Assembly: GCF_018918265.1 (NCBI RefSeq)
Contig: NZ_JAHLQC010000008.1
Location: 124,001 to 188,000 of the forward strand
DNA: 64,000 bases
Source of the DNA: Falcatimonas sp. MSJ-15
Lineage (GTDB): Bacteria > Bacillota > Clostridia > Lachnospirales > Lachnospiraceae
Direction of reading: 5' to 3'
Shown here: piece by piece, positions 36,108 through 44,609 of the stretch
How positions within the stretch are numbered: the first letter of the stretch is position 1
Layout: every line of letters starts with the position of its first letter
Notes under the pieces: model-generated
What the model saw: the letters and a program-made list of their open reading frames with translations, nothing else
Database searches by the model: none
Told to the model about the DNA's origin: nothing
Program-made: the position numbers and the translations under genes

Positions 36108-37832
36108 TTATTCATTATCATAGGTAATTCTCTTCATCTCATTAATTGAAGTAACACCGTCAAGAACAAGCTTTGTTGCACTCATTCTAAGAGTGCTCAT
36201 TCCTTCACTTAATGCTATATCAAGTATATCGTCCGTATTCTTCTTATTACTAATTGCATTTTTAATAGCATTACTTACTGTTAAAATTTCATAAACACCT
36301 ATACGTCCGGCATACCCTGTATCATTACATTTTGCACAGCCACATGGCTCAAAAATATTAATTTTTTCAAAAGTATTCTTACCAAGAATTATCTTCTCAC
36401 TATCTGTTGCTTCTCGTATCTTCTTACATGTACACAGTCTTCTTACAAGTCGCTGTGCAATAATTCCAACTACTGAATCTGCAATAAGGTAACTCTCAAT
36501 TCCCATATCTTCAAGTCGTGTAATTGTATTAATTGAACTATTTGTATGTAAAGTTGATACAACAAGATGTCCTGTAATTGATGCTGTTACAGCTATTCTT
36601 GCTGTCTCTTCATCTCGAATCTCACCAATCATGATAATATCCGGATCCTGTCTTAATATTGATCTTAATGCAGATGCAAACGTCAGATCAGCTTTTGTAT
36701 TAACCTGAACCTGATTAACACCATCAATGTTAGCTTCTACTGGATCTTCTACTGTTATAATATTAACATCTTCCCTGTTAAGTTCACTAAGAGCAGTATA
36801 AAGCGTTGTAGACTTACCACTTCCTGTTGGACCTGTTACAAGGATAATACCATGTGGATTAGATAATATCGCATCAAATCTCTTTAATTCTTCTTCATTA
36901 AATCCAAGTAATTTCTTATCTCTTGTAAGATTATGTTTAGCTGTAAGTCGCATAACTATCTTCTCTCCATATACTGTAGGAAGAATAGATACTCGGATAT
37001 CATATTCTATCTTATCAACCACTTGAGTTATACGTCCATCCTGTGGTTTTCTCTTCTCTGAGATATCCATACCACCAACGATCTTAATTCTCGCAACAAT
37101 AGCCTGCAAAAGATTATTATCATACGATGATATCTCATGCAGCACTCCATCTACTCTATATCTTAATCTTACTCTGTTCTCTAGTGGTTCTATATGTATA
37201 TCGCTCGCTCTTTGTCTTGCCGCCTGTTCAATAATAGTCTTAACCAGAATAACAATTGGTGATTTTTCAACATCCTCATTATTAGCTTCTTCTTCCTGCT
37301 GCTTTTGAATATACTGTTTTTCACGTTCTCTTGTATACTGTTCAGCAACAGCCTGGGCATCTTTATTACCATAGTATCTGTCGATTGCAGCCATAATATC
37401 TGTTGTTGTTCCTATTACCGGCTGAATCTGTGTATTAGTTATAATTGACAAGTCATCTATTGCAAATATATCAAGAGGATCTGCCATAGCCACTCTAAGG
37501 GTACTCATATCGCCCTGGTCAAATTCGAATGGCATCATTGTATTCTTTTTAAGAATTGCTGTATCTGTTATAAGATTGATTACATCATCCGGTATCTTAA
37601 TTCCAGACAATGATACAAATTCAAAGCCAAACTGCTGCTGCAATGCTTTAGCAATCTCTAATTCGGTAATTATTCCCATCTCTATAAGTGTTGCACCGAG
37701 TCGGCTCTTTGTTACTTTTTGTTTTGCAAGAGCTTCCATTAACTGGTCATTTGTAATAACACCCTGTTCAACGAGAACATCCCCAAGCTTCTTCTTTTTC
37801 TTAAGAATGTTATCTTTACCGTTTTCCTGCAT
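36108..37832 (-). CDS. pilB: Pilus extension ATPase PilB with MshEN-type N-domain
   Basis: A 574-residue assembly ATPase and the first gene of the pilus operon. The N-terminal 80 residues contain two tandem MshEN-like motifs, LGDVLVEQGVITNDQLMEAL and RLGATLIEMGIITELEIAKA, the kind that binds c-di-GMP in MshE-type ATPases. The motor has VTGPTGSGKSTTLYTALSEL, Walker B RQDPDIIMIGEIRDEETARI, and a His box. A zinc tetracysteine follows as CTCKK and CGCAKCNDTGYAGRIGVYEI. It should power pilin polymerisation. Promoter and start codon are only about 25 bp apart. Confidence 0.94.
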   Translation of the reverse strand: MQENGKDNILKKKKKLGDVLVEQGVITNDQLMEALAKQKVTKSRLGATLIEMGIITELEIAKALQQQFGFEFVSLSGIKIPDDVINLITDTAILKKNTMMPFEFDQGDMSTLRVAMADPLDIFAIDDLSIITNTQIQPVIGTTTDIMAAIDRYYGNKDAQAVAEQYTREREKQYIQKQQEEEANNEDVEKSPIVILVKTIIEQAARQRASDIHIEPLENRVRLRYRVDGVLHEISSYDNNLLQAIVARIKIVGGMDISEKRKPQDGRITQVVDKIEYDIRVSILPTVYGEKIVMRLTAKHNLTRDKKLLGFNEEELKRFDAILSNPHGIILVTGPTGSGKSTTLYTALSELNREDVNIITVEDPVEANIDGVNQVQVNTKADLTFASALRSILRQDPDIIMIGEIRDEETARIAVTASITGHLVVSTLHTNSSINTITRLEDMGIESYLIADSVVGIIAQRLVRRLCTCKKIREATDSEKIILGKNTFEKINIFEPCGCAKCNDTGYAGRIGVYEILTVSNAIKNAISNKKNTDDILDIALSEGMSTLRMSATKLVLDGVTSINEMKRITYDNE

Positions 37833-37861
37833 ATTTCCACCCCTTCGTTTTAATTAAGTTA

Positions 37862-37889
37862 ATATTATCATATACCCACACAATTTCAA
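37862..37889 (-). promoter_or_regulatory. Promoter of the pilus operon
   Basis: Minus strand: -35 TTGAAA (37884-37889), a 16-bp spacer, extended -10 TGATAATAT with the hexamer TAATAT at 37862-37867. The predicted start is within about 25 nt of the pilB ATG, so the operon has almost no leader and no room for a riboswitch. Confidence 0.65.
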
Positions 37890-38095
37890 TAGAGGTACTG
37901 TTTTTTAAGAACAATTTTATTAATTGATAGTATAATTTGAAAAATTTTAATATTTTTTATTTTCAAACAATTAGTTCATTCCATTATATGTGCCGATAAG
38001 AACTATTGAAGTTATATTAATTACTTTTTTTAGATTTCATTAAATTCGGCATACTATTAATATTATAATATTCGAAATATAAGGAGGATTTTTTT

Positions 38096-38893
38096 ATGAT
38101 AGACTTAGCTAATGAAATTGATCTTACTGAACTTAGTAGCTTAAATATATCTACTACTGACAGTATTTTTAACCTTACCAAGGAAACTGTTGAACTACTT
38201 CCAAGAGTCCGTACCGATGAGATATACCTTATGTATATGGCAATTGATACATTTGAAGAAAAAGAAAATCTTAAAAGAGCTTCTGATTATAACAAACTTC
38301 TTGGTGCATTATTTGATTTTTTTGATAATATAAGTACTATTGATGAGTTCATTATGTTCTGTGATACTAAAAAATGGGAGTCTGTTATTAAAAAACTTGA
38401 AAGTTCACTTAAAGAAACTATACCAGAGACTAATGGTATGAATGGTAAGATATTCTATAATATGGCTATTATGAATCTTAAAGCAAGACTAGACCAGATT
38501 GCCAATATGGATTCTTATGAAGCAGAGATTAATCATACTTATGTAACAGATACAGATATCTCTACTTTTTCACAGCTTACAAGAGTCCATGTATCAATGA
38601 CTCTTGAAACTTTACTTATGAAGCTTCTAAGAACAAGCATCGAAGAAGGTGGTTCTATGAAGAATGATAAATGGACACTTAAGGGCTATCGTAAGAATTA
38701 TATGGCTGTTAATACTGATTATTATGTATATGATGATATCGTAAGCTGTTCTTTTGATAATGGCAAGATATTCAATCTTAAGGAATCTGTTCCAGGAATA
38801 TCAATGCTTGAGATGTCTGAACTTTATGATGATTATTTTGTAAAACATAAAAAACTTGTATTTGATTTGATATGTGATAAATCAAATATATAA
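38096..38893 (+). CDS. Orphan 265-residue cytosolic protein, unknown
   Basis: I do not recognise a family. The protein is acidic and mostly helical, with no signal peptide or membrane segment. It starts with MIDLANEIDLTELSSLNIST and has FDFFDNISTIDEFIMFCDTK and LTRVHVSMTLETLLMKLLRT. The last third has several Tyr/Asp-rich strands (NTDYYVYDDIVSCSFDNGK). A strong AAGGAGG precedes the ATG. It stands alone on the plus strand, divergent from the pilus operon with a shared 263-bp promoter region, and ends at a bidirectional hairpin. Divergence from pilB could mean co-regulation, but there is no direct evidence. Confidence 0.75.
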   Translation: MIDLANEIDLTELSSLNISTTDSIFNLTKETVELLPRVRTDEIYLMYMAIDTFEEKENLKRASDYNKLLGALFDFFDNISTIDEFIMFCDTKKWESVIKKLESSLKETIPETNGMNGKIFYNMAIMNLKARLDQIANMDSYEAEINHTYVTDTDISTFSQLTRVHVSMTLETLLMKLLRTSIEEGGSMKNDKWTLKGYRKNYMAVNTDYYVYDDIVSCSFDNGKIFNLKESVPGISMLEMSELYDDYFVKHKKLVFDLICDKSNI

Positions 38894-38925
38894 TTATATA
38901 ATTACATAACTATATAATCAAAACA

Positions 38926-38969
38926 AGTGACTTATGCTTTAAATTCTAATAATTAAAACATAAGTCACT
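38926..38969. terminator. Bidirectional hairpin between the orphan gene and patB
   Basis: An 11-bp perfect stem AGTGACTTATG/CATAAGTCACT with a 22-nt loop lies between two convergent genes. T-rich sequence follows at some distance on the plus side (GCCTTTTT) and an A/T tract lies on the other side. It probably ends both transcripts. Confidence 0.6.
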
Positions 38970-39028
38970 ATTATTATGCCTTTTTGATATTACTATTAAT
39001 AGCTTTTATTATACTATTTCAGATTCCA

Positions 39029-40216
39029 TCAATAATTTTTATTTAACGCATCTCTTATTCTGTCAAGTGCTTCTGTTAGTACTTGTCTTGTACAAGCTGT
39101 ATTGATTCTCTGATAACCATATCCGGTCTTGCCAAATATTCTTCCACTATCTAACCAAAGTTTTGCTTTCTTAACTATCAAGTCTTCCACTTCTGCCGGT
39201 GTCAGACCTGTTCCATTAAAGTCTAACCATATAAGATATGTGCCTTCGTGGTCTGTCATTGTAACTCCAGGCAGATTCTTGTCTATGTATTCTTTAGCAA
39301 ACTGAATATTATTCCATACATATTCTTTCATAGCTTTATACCATTCTTCGCCATTATCATAGGCTGCTTTACATGCAACAAGCCCAAATACACCAAGCTG
39401 GCTATATCCTGCCCTGTCAAGCTGTTTCTTAAATGTTTTTCTAAGGCTCTCATTAGGAATAAACAGATTAGATATCTGAAGTCCTGCAAGGTTAAATGTC
39501 TTACTTGGTGAAGTACATGTTATTGTGATATCTTTGTATTCTTCTTTTATATCTGCAAAGACCTGATGTCTGCCTTTAAATACAAAATCTGCATGAATCT
39601 CATCACTTACAACAATTACATTATGTTTTAAACAGATATCACCAATCGTCTCAAGTTCTTCTCGTGTCCATACTCGTCCAACAGGATTATGTGGATTACA
39701 TAGGAAGAACATCTTAACGTCTTCTTCTACTATCTTCTTCTCAAAATCTTCATAGTCAATATGATATCTGTTATCTTCACCTTTATATAAATCACTGCTT
39801 ACAAGCTTTCTATCATTATCTTCTATAACTTCTCTAAAAGGATAGTATACAGGAAGATTAATAAGTATACTATCTTTAGGCTTAGTATATGCACTAACTG
39901 CCATTGCAAGTGCAAATACTATTCCCGGTGTCTTAACAAGCCATTCTTCTCTTATATCCCAATCATAATGTCGCTTCATCCAACCGGCAACACTGTCAAA
40001 ATATGGTTTTTTAACTTCACTATAACCAAATATTCCATGATTAACTTCTTCTATTAATGCATCCTGAATATATGATGAAGTCTGAAAATCCATATCTGCT
40101 ACCCAAAGTGGAAGTACATCTTGTGGCATTCCACGCTCGATAGCAAAATCATATTTAAGACAATTAGTGTCTTTTCTATTATTTACTTTATCAAAATCAA
40201 GATTTCTTTCTGCCAT
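39029..40216 (-). CDS. patB: PatB/MalY-type aminotransferase (cystathionine beta-lyase)
   Basis: A 395-residue PLP enzyme of the class I/II fold that cleaves the C-S bond of cystathionine or cysteine conjugates. Visible landmarks are NRKDTNCLKYDFAIERG, LWVADMDFQTSSYIQDAL, PHNPVGRVWTREELETIG, the VVSDEIHADFVF Asp, and the PLP Lys in TSPSKTFNLAGLQISNLF. The C-terminal Arg is in YGYQRINTACTRQVL. I start at the ATG at 40214-40216, six bases after AGAGG; this overlaps the metB 3' end by 20 bp, so the genes are translationally coupled. With MetB it would interconvert cysteine and homocysteine. Confidence 0.9.
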   Translation of the reverse strand: MAERNLDFDKVNNRKDTNCLKYDFAIERGMPQDVLPLWVADMDFQTSSYIQDALIEEVNHGIFGYSEVKKPYFDSVAGWMKRHYDWDIREEWLVKTPGIVFALAMAVSAYTKPKDSILINLPVYYPFREVIEDNDRKLVSSDLYKGEDNRYHIDYEDFEKKIVEEDVKMFFLCNPHNPVGRVWTREELETIGDICLKHNVIVVSDEIHADFVFKGRHQVFADIKEEYKDITITCTSPSKTFNLAGLQISNLFIPNESLRKTFKKQLDRAGYSQLGVFGLVACKAAYDNGEEWYKAMKEYVWNNIQFAKEYIDKNLPGVTMTDHEGTYLIWLDFNGTGLTPAEVEDLIVKKAKLWLDSGRIFGKTGYGYQRINTACTRQVLTEALDRIRDALNKNY

Positions 40217-41375
40217 GAAGTTCCTCTCCAATCTCTTTAAATACTTTGTCAAGTTCTTCGATCAAATCATCTACATCTTCAATTCCTACAGACATTCTAA
40301 GTGTATTCTCTGTAATTCCATTCTTCTCTCTAATCTCTTTTGGTACATCTGCATGTGTCTGTGTTGTAGGATATGTTATAAGCGTCTCAACTCCGCCAAG
40401 GCTCTCTGCATATTTGATCATTCGAATCTTCTCAAGAATTGCAAGTGCAAATTCTTTACTCTCAAGTTTGAATGTTAACATTGAACCAAAGCCTCTGCTT
40501 TGTTTTTTCATTATCTCATGTCCAGGGTGTGATGTTAATCCAGGATATATAACTTCTGTTACACCGTCTTGTTCTACAAGCCAGTCAGCAATCTTAATTG
40601 CATTAGCCTGTGCTTTCTCCATTCTTATTCCAAGTGTCTTGATTCCTCTAAGTATTAACCAGCTGTCAAATGGAGCAAGTCCTGCACCTGTTGTCTTTAT
40701 TAAAAATCTTAGTTTTTCGCTTATATCATCTTTGTTAGTTACAATGAATCCTGCAAGTGTATCATTATGTCCACCAAGGAATTTTGTTCCACTATGAAGA
40801 ACAACATCTGCTCCAAGATCGAGTGGATTTTGAAAATATGGTGATAAGAATGTATTATCTACTATAAGTAATATTCCATGTTTTTTAGTTATCTTTGATA
40901 ATTCTTCAATGTCTGTAACATTCATCATAGGGTTCGTTGGTGTCTCTATATATACTGCCTTTGTATCTTCAGTTATATATGATTCAACATCTTCTTTGTA
41001 ACAGTCTATGCTTGTGAACTTTAATCCATTTTTCTTAGATACATTATCAAAAAGTCTTATACTGCCACCATACAGATCTGAATCTACTATCAAGTGATCT
41101 CCCGGTTTAAATATCTCCATCAAAAGTGTAATTGCTGCCATTCCACTTGAAAGTGCAAGTGCATCTGTTCCATTTTCGAGTGAAGCTACTATCTTCTCTA
41201 AGTGTTCCTTAGTAGGGTTTTGTAATCTGCTATAATCAAATCCTGTACTCTTTCCAACTCCTGCATGTGCATAAGTTGCTGTCTGATATATTGGATAACT
41301 TATTGCTCCGTAATTATTGATACTGCCCTCTTCTTCTTCGAGGTGCAGGCATTTTGTTTCTATTTTTCTTGCCAT
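40197..41375 (-). CDS. metB: Cystathionine gamma-synthase/lyase (trans-sulfuration PLP enzyme)
   Basis: A 392-residue Cys/Met-metabolism PLP enzyme. It has ISYPIYQTATYAHAGVGKST, YSRLQNPTKEHLEKIVASLE, ALALSSGMAAITLLMEIFK, YIETPTNPMMNVTDIEEL, and the PLP Lys in LHSGTKFLGGHNDTLAGFIV. A PSLGGVETL-like substrate loop is present as AESLGGVETLITYPTTQTHA. Gamma-synthase and gamma-lyase cannot be separated by eye; O-acetylhomoserine sulfhydrylase is less likely at this length. I prefer the ATG at 41373-41375, 7 nt after GGAGG, over another two codons upstream. It forms an operon with patB. Confidence 0.87.
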   Translation of the reverse strand: MARKIETKCLHLEEEEGSINNYGAISYPIYQTATYAHAGVGKSTGFDYSRLQNPTKEHLEKIVASLENGTDALALSSGMAAITLLMEIFKPGDHLIVDSDLYGGSIRLFDNVSKKNGLKFTSIDCYKEDVESYITEDTKAVYIETPTNPMMNVTDIEELSKITKKHGILLIVDNTFLSPYFQNPLDLGADVVLHSGTKFLGGHNDTLAGFIVTNKDDISEKLRFLIKTTGAGLAPFDSWLILRGIKTLGIRMEKAQANAIKIADWLVEQDGVTEVIYPGLTSHPGHEIMKKQSRGFGSMLTFKLESKEFALAILEKIRMIKYAESLGGVETLITYPTTQTHADVPKEIREKNGITENTLRMSVGIEDVDDLIEELDKVFKEIGEELHGRKKS

Positions 41376-41725
41376 ATACATTCCTCCGTATCCTATATCT
41401 TAGATTTATGTCAGTCCAATCAGATTCATTAATTTAAGTTTGTTATATCTATTAATATGATGACACATATAATTGCAATAATCATTAAAGCATGACAATC
41501 TACGCTAACCATATATACTTAATGTATATATGTATCTAATTGGTCAACCCTTTTAGTAACTTTATTCTATCAGAATACTAGGAAAAGTGTTAATCTATTT
41601 TTTCTTTAATCAGATATAGAAATAACCTATAACAGAACATCTCCATTATAGGTTCTCTATTATCCTTAATTAATCTGACATAATAATACTATCATTATCA
41701 ATCTAATTAATCATTATCAATCTAA
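41376..41725 (-). promoter_or_regulatory. metB upstream region with candidate promoter
   Basis: A 350-bp gap with no gene. A candidate minus-strand promoter is -35 TTAACA (41588-41593), 18 bp, extended -10 TGATAGAAT (hexamer 41564-41569), leaving a leader of about 180 nt. The small inverted repeat TTCTATCAGAA overlaps the -10 box and could be an operator. A TTGACC box lies further downstream without a good -10. I looked for SAM riboswitch and T-box motifs and found none. Confidence 0.5.
41624..41654 (-). terminator. Weak terminator after tcdA
   Basis: A 9-bp stem AACCTATAA/TTATAGGTT with a 13-nt loop, followed on the minus strand by ATTTCTAT. Low GC content and a poor U-tract make it weak, but its position between tcdA and metB fits. 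Confidence 0.45.
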
Positions 41726-41729
41726 TTAA
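41692..41729. repeat. Two perfect 19-bp tandem copies at the tcdA stop codon
   Basis: The 19-bp unit TCATTATCAATCTAATTAA occurs at 41692-41710 and 41711-41729. The second copy contains the tcdA stop codon (41726-41728), so the duplication placed an extra copy just downstream of the gene without changing the protein. Confidence 0.95.
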
Positions 41730-42493
41730 TCTCTATATTTGAATTCGGCAAGATCTTTTACAACTTCTCCGGCGATAATAAGTCCTGCTACTGATGGAAC
41801 GAATGCTACTGAGCCTGGTATATCTCTTCTCTCTGTACATTTATGTTCCGCACCAGGTGGACATATACAATTAGTTCTACAACTAATTGACATATCTTCG
41901 ATTGGTCTTGTTGGTTTTTCTTCTGAATATACTACTTTTAGTTTTTTAACGCCTCTCTTCTTAAGTTCACGTCTCATTACTTTGGCAAGTGGGCATACTT
42001 TTGTCTTATAGATATCTGCTACCTGAAACATACTTGCATCAAGCTTATTACCTGCTCCCATGCTGCTTATTATTGGCACATTATAAGCCTGTGCTTTCAT
42101 TACAAGTTCAATCTTTGCTGTAACAGTATCAACAGCATCAACCACATAATCATATTCATCAAAAGGAAACTCATCTGCATTCTCAGGTAAAAAAAAGCAC
42201 TTGTGAATTCTTACGTCAGCTTTTGGATTAATCTCTAATATTCTGTCACGCATTACTTCGGCTTTATATTTACCAACAGTTTTTCTTGTAGCTATTATCT
42301 GACGGTTTAAATTAGTCAGGCATACTTTATCATCATCTATTAAGTCAAATGCTCCTACTCCGCTTCTGCACAAAGCTTCGCATACATATCCACCTACTCC
42401 GCCTACTCCAAATATAGCAACCCTTGAATTCTCAAGCTTTGCCATTGCATCTTTTCCAAGTAATAATTCCGTTCTTGAAAATTGTGTTAACAC
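41726..42493 (-). CDS. tcdA: tRNA threonylcarbamoyladenosine dehydratase (TcdA, ThiF/E1-like)
   Basis: A 255-residue E1-like enzyme that cyclises N6-threonylcarbamoyladenosine (t6A) in tRNA using ATP. It has QFSRTELLLGKDAMAKLENS, the ATP loop VAIFGVGGVGGYVCEALCRS, LIDDDKVCLTNLNRQIIAT, YDYVVDAVDTVTAKIELVMK, and the C-terminal IPGSVAFVPSVAGLIIAGEV. The Cys-rich stretch CICPPGAEHKC is seen in the TcdA branch. The GTG at 42491-42493, 7 nt after GGAGG, is the better start; an ATG two codons earlier is too close to the ribosome site. It is a single-gene unit. Confidence 0.88.
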   Translation of the reverse strand: MLTQFSRTELLLGKDAMAKLENSRVAIFGVGGVGGYVCEALCRSGVGAFDLIDDDKVCLTNLNRQIIATRKTVGKYKAEVMRDRILEINPKADVRIHKCFFLPENADEFPFDEYDYVVDAVDTVTAKIELVMKAQAYNVPIISSMGAGNKLDASMFQVADIYKTKVCPLAKVMRRELKKRGVKKLKVVYSEEKPTRPIEDMSISCRTNCICPPGAEHKCTERRDIPGSVAFVPSVAGLIIAGEVVKDLAEFKYRD

Positions 42494-42586
42494 AATCATT
42501 CCTCCTTATAAATCCTTATAATATTATAACATCCAGGCAATAGCCAGTGCTATTTTTCACATAATTAAATTATCTCACAACAAAAT

Positions 42587-42607
42587 AGCGGATGATTAAC
42601 ACCCGCT
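42587..42607 (-). terminator. Terminator-like hairpin after the lipoprotein gene
   Basis: On the minus strand AGCGGGTGTTAATCATCCGCT folds into a GC-rich stem and is followed by ATTTTGTT. It lies about 90 bp after the lipoprotein stop codon. Confidence 0.6.
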
Positions 42608-42695
42608 ACTCTAAATGTTACTCTACTAATCTGATAGGATATATTATAATGCCTATAATTCATTTCGTCAACATCTTATACATTTCTATATATCA

Positions 42696-43562
42696 TCACT
42701 TTGACGTTACATTCTCAATATTCTCTTTTGTCAGATTAACATAGCTTACATTAATTGATTCAACTGCTGAAAAATATGAATTGTACCACTTATCATAATC
42801 TGTTTTGCTTATAATATTCTCTGCACCATTCTCTGTAACATAATATACTATACCGGCATTCTCTTTATCAATTTCTTTTGGAAATGAATTGCCATTAAAG
42901 TCTTTAGCTGCATAGCTTAAGTTCCATGCATCAACTGATGCTACAAGTTCATACACTTTTCGTTCTTCATTATACTTATACAGATTATATGGCCAAAAGC
43001 TGTCACCTGCAAGCCCCTGATTATGCGACCACATCGCCTTTACAAGTCCATTGCTATAAAACTCTGCCTGTGGAACTTCCATAAGTTCAAGGCTTATACT
43101 TCCATTATCTTCATTATAATCATATACATTCATTACCTGTCCTGACACCGGTGCTGTTATGTAATTAATAATTAATTCTGCACTGCCATCATTATCAATA
43201 TCGCTTATTGCAAATGTATTATCACTCATCTCGCCAAAACTTTCATCATAAGCACAGTCACTACCATCAGGAAATGTATGATTATTGGCAAAATCATAAA
43301 GTGCGGCTTTATATATATCATTAATATCAACATCATCTGCTGCTTCCTGTTTATCCATACCTGATTCAGTACCTTCATCTGATACTTTTAAATCGCCTTT
43401 TTTATCTGTAGTATCTTCTGATGACTTCTCTATATCGCTCTGTTTGGTCTGCATAATTGAATTATCTGTCTTATCCTGTGAACCAGGATTCCCACATGCA
43501 ATAATCTGCGTAGCTATTGCAGATATTCCTAATAACATTATAGTACATCTCTTAATTGTCAT
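42696..43562 (-). CDS. Surface lipoprotein, unknown function
   Basis: A 288-residue exported lipoprotein. The signal peptide (residues 1-22, KRCTIMLLGISAIATQIIAC) ends in a lipobox, with Cys23 as the lipidated residue. An Asp/Glu/Lys/Ser-rich linker runs to about 75. The globular part contains FAISDIDNDGSAELIINYIT, an Asp-x-Asp-x-Asp-Gly calcium-binding loop of the EF-hand/dockerin-like type found in many clostridial surface proteins. No enzymatic motif is visible. GGAGG lies upstream of the ATG. It stands alone between tcdA and fruR with its own promoter and hairpin. Confidence 0.75.
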   Translation of the reverse strand: MTIKRCTIMLLGISAIATQIIACGNPGSQDKTDNSIMQTKQSDIEKSSEDTTDKKGDLKVSDEGTESGMDKQEAADDVDINDIYKAALYDFANNHTFPDGSDCAYDESFGEMSDNTFAISDIDNDGSAELIINYITAPVSGQVMNVYDYNEDNGSISLELMEVPQAEFYSNGLVKAMWSHNQGLAGDSFWPYNLYKYNEERKVYELVASVDAWNLSYAAKDFNGNSFPKEIDKENAGIVYYVTENGAENIISKTDYDKWYNSYFSAVESINVSYVNLTKENIENVTSK

Positions 43563-43643
43563 ATCAAACCGCCTCCAGCTATATTTTTACAGATACATAT
43601 ATCTATTTGCATCTTAATATATGTCTCCCGTTATGTTAACTTG

Positions 43644-43652
43644 ATTATATCA
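43644..43652 (-). promoter_or_regulatory. Extended -10 promoter of the lipoprotein gene
   Basis: Minus strand TGATATAAT (hexamer TATAAT at 43644-43649) about 82 bp upstream of the lipoprotein ATG. The -35 region is poor (ATGCGA), as in other extended -10 promoters. Confidence 0.45.
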
Positions 43653-43732
43653 TCGTAAATACATGTTCGCATCTTAAGTTTTTATTACAACGGCTTAAAT
43701 TTTTGACAGAAATATATGTTTTATTGGCATTA

Positions 43733-44494
43733 TCATATACCTATATTGCTATGTGCAACCATTATATTATCGCAATCACCAAATGTATCTTTTGGAACAG
43801 AATTGGTTATAATTATAGCATCTTCAAATCTTGCAAACGCAACAGAAGTTACTTTACCAAACTTCTCTTTGTCAGCAAGAATATATCTATGGTTACAATG
43901 TTCCATTGCGATCTTCTTAATCATTGCTTCATTACTATCCGGTGTACTAAATCCACATTTTCTATTAATTCCATTAGTTCCAAAAAAACCTTTTGTAAAA
44001 TGATAATCTTTTATATTAATCAATGCCTGGCTTCCAACAACTGCTTCTGTAGTCCCTTTTAATTCACCACCGATTATTATCACATGAAAACCTGCTGCGG
44101 CAAGTTTTCTCGCATGTGTGACAGCATTAGTAACATAAGTTGCATTCTTTTGTGTAATATAATCTATCATATATCCGGTCGTTGTTCCGGCATCAATATA
44201 TACAAAATCATCTTCATTAATAAGTTTTGCGGCATATTGTGCTATTATCTGCTTTTCATCTGTGTTAACATCCTCTTTTTGAGAAACTGAAAGTTCAGTT
44301 GTCATAACGTTCTCTTCTGCAAGAACAGCCCCGCCAAATACTTTTACGAGTTTATTCTCTCTGTCAAGAACCATAAGATCACGTCTTATTGTTGATTCTG
44401 ATACATTAAGACGTTCTTTTATCTCTGTAACAGTTATACTTCCTTTTTCTTTTAATAATTGTAATATTATATCATGTCTCTGCTCAGTGAGCAT
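43733..44494 (-). CDS. fruR: DeoR-family transcriptional regulator of the fructose operon
   Basis: A 253-residue sugar-phosphate-sensing repressor. The N-terminal helix-turn-helix is DIILQLLKEKGSITVTEIKE, then RLNVSESTIRRDLMVLDREN (the DeoR signature). The DeoR C-terminal sensor domain follows, with IYIDAGTTTGYMI-like (VYIDAGTTTGYMIDYIT), VVGSQALINIKDYHFTKGFF and the TNGINRKCGFSTPDSNEAM region. I start at the ATG at 44492-44494, 8 nt after GGAGG. It is the last gene of the fru/pts operon, although fruR often comes first. It probably responds to fructose 1-phosphate. Confidence 0.87.
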   Translation of the reverse strand: MLTEQRHDIILQLLKEKGSITVTEIKERLNVSESTIRRDLMVLDRENKLVKVFGGAVLAEENVMTTELSVSQKEDVNTDEKQIIAQYAAKLINEDDFVYIDAGTTTGYMIDYITQKNATYVTNAVTHARKLAAAGFHVIIIGGELKGTTEAVVGSQALINIKDYHFTKGFFGTNGINRKCGFSTPDSNEAMIKKIAMEHCNHRYILADKEKFGKVTSVAFARFEDAIIITNSVPKDTFGDCDNIMVAHSNIGI

Positions 44495-44543
44495 AATACA
44501 CACCTCCTGATAATCTCTTCTAGCAGGTGCATTATCTAATAAT

Positions 44544-44568
44544 CTGTGGGCTATATATAAGCCCACAG
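44544..44568 (-). terminator. Hairpin between ptsI and fruR
   Basis: A perfect stem CTGTGGGCT/AGCCCACAG with a 7-nt loop lies in the 115-bp gap between ptsI and fruR. The downstream U-tract is weak (ATTATTAG), so it probably gives partial termination and lowers fruR expression relative to the enzymes. Confidence 0.6.
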
Positions 44569-44609
44569 ACAGCATATATCTCTTTTTATTAATCTATTAA
44601 TTTTGCATA

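Noticed and set aside
38050..38056. CATACTA resembling a sigma-G -10 box upstream of the orphan plus-strand gene
   Set aside because: There is no matching -35 (TGAATA-like) 17-18 bp upstream, and nothing else links the gene to sporulation.
37833..38095. c-di-GMP riboswitch in front of the pilus operon
   Set aside because: The promoter lies within about 30 bp of the pilB start, and no GEMM-I or GEMM-II motif is visible.
41376..41725. Possible SAM riboswitch or T-box ahead of metB
   Set aside because: I searched for the SAM-I core and for the T-box GGTGGCAACGCGG-type sequence and found neither.
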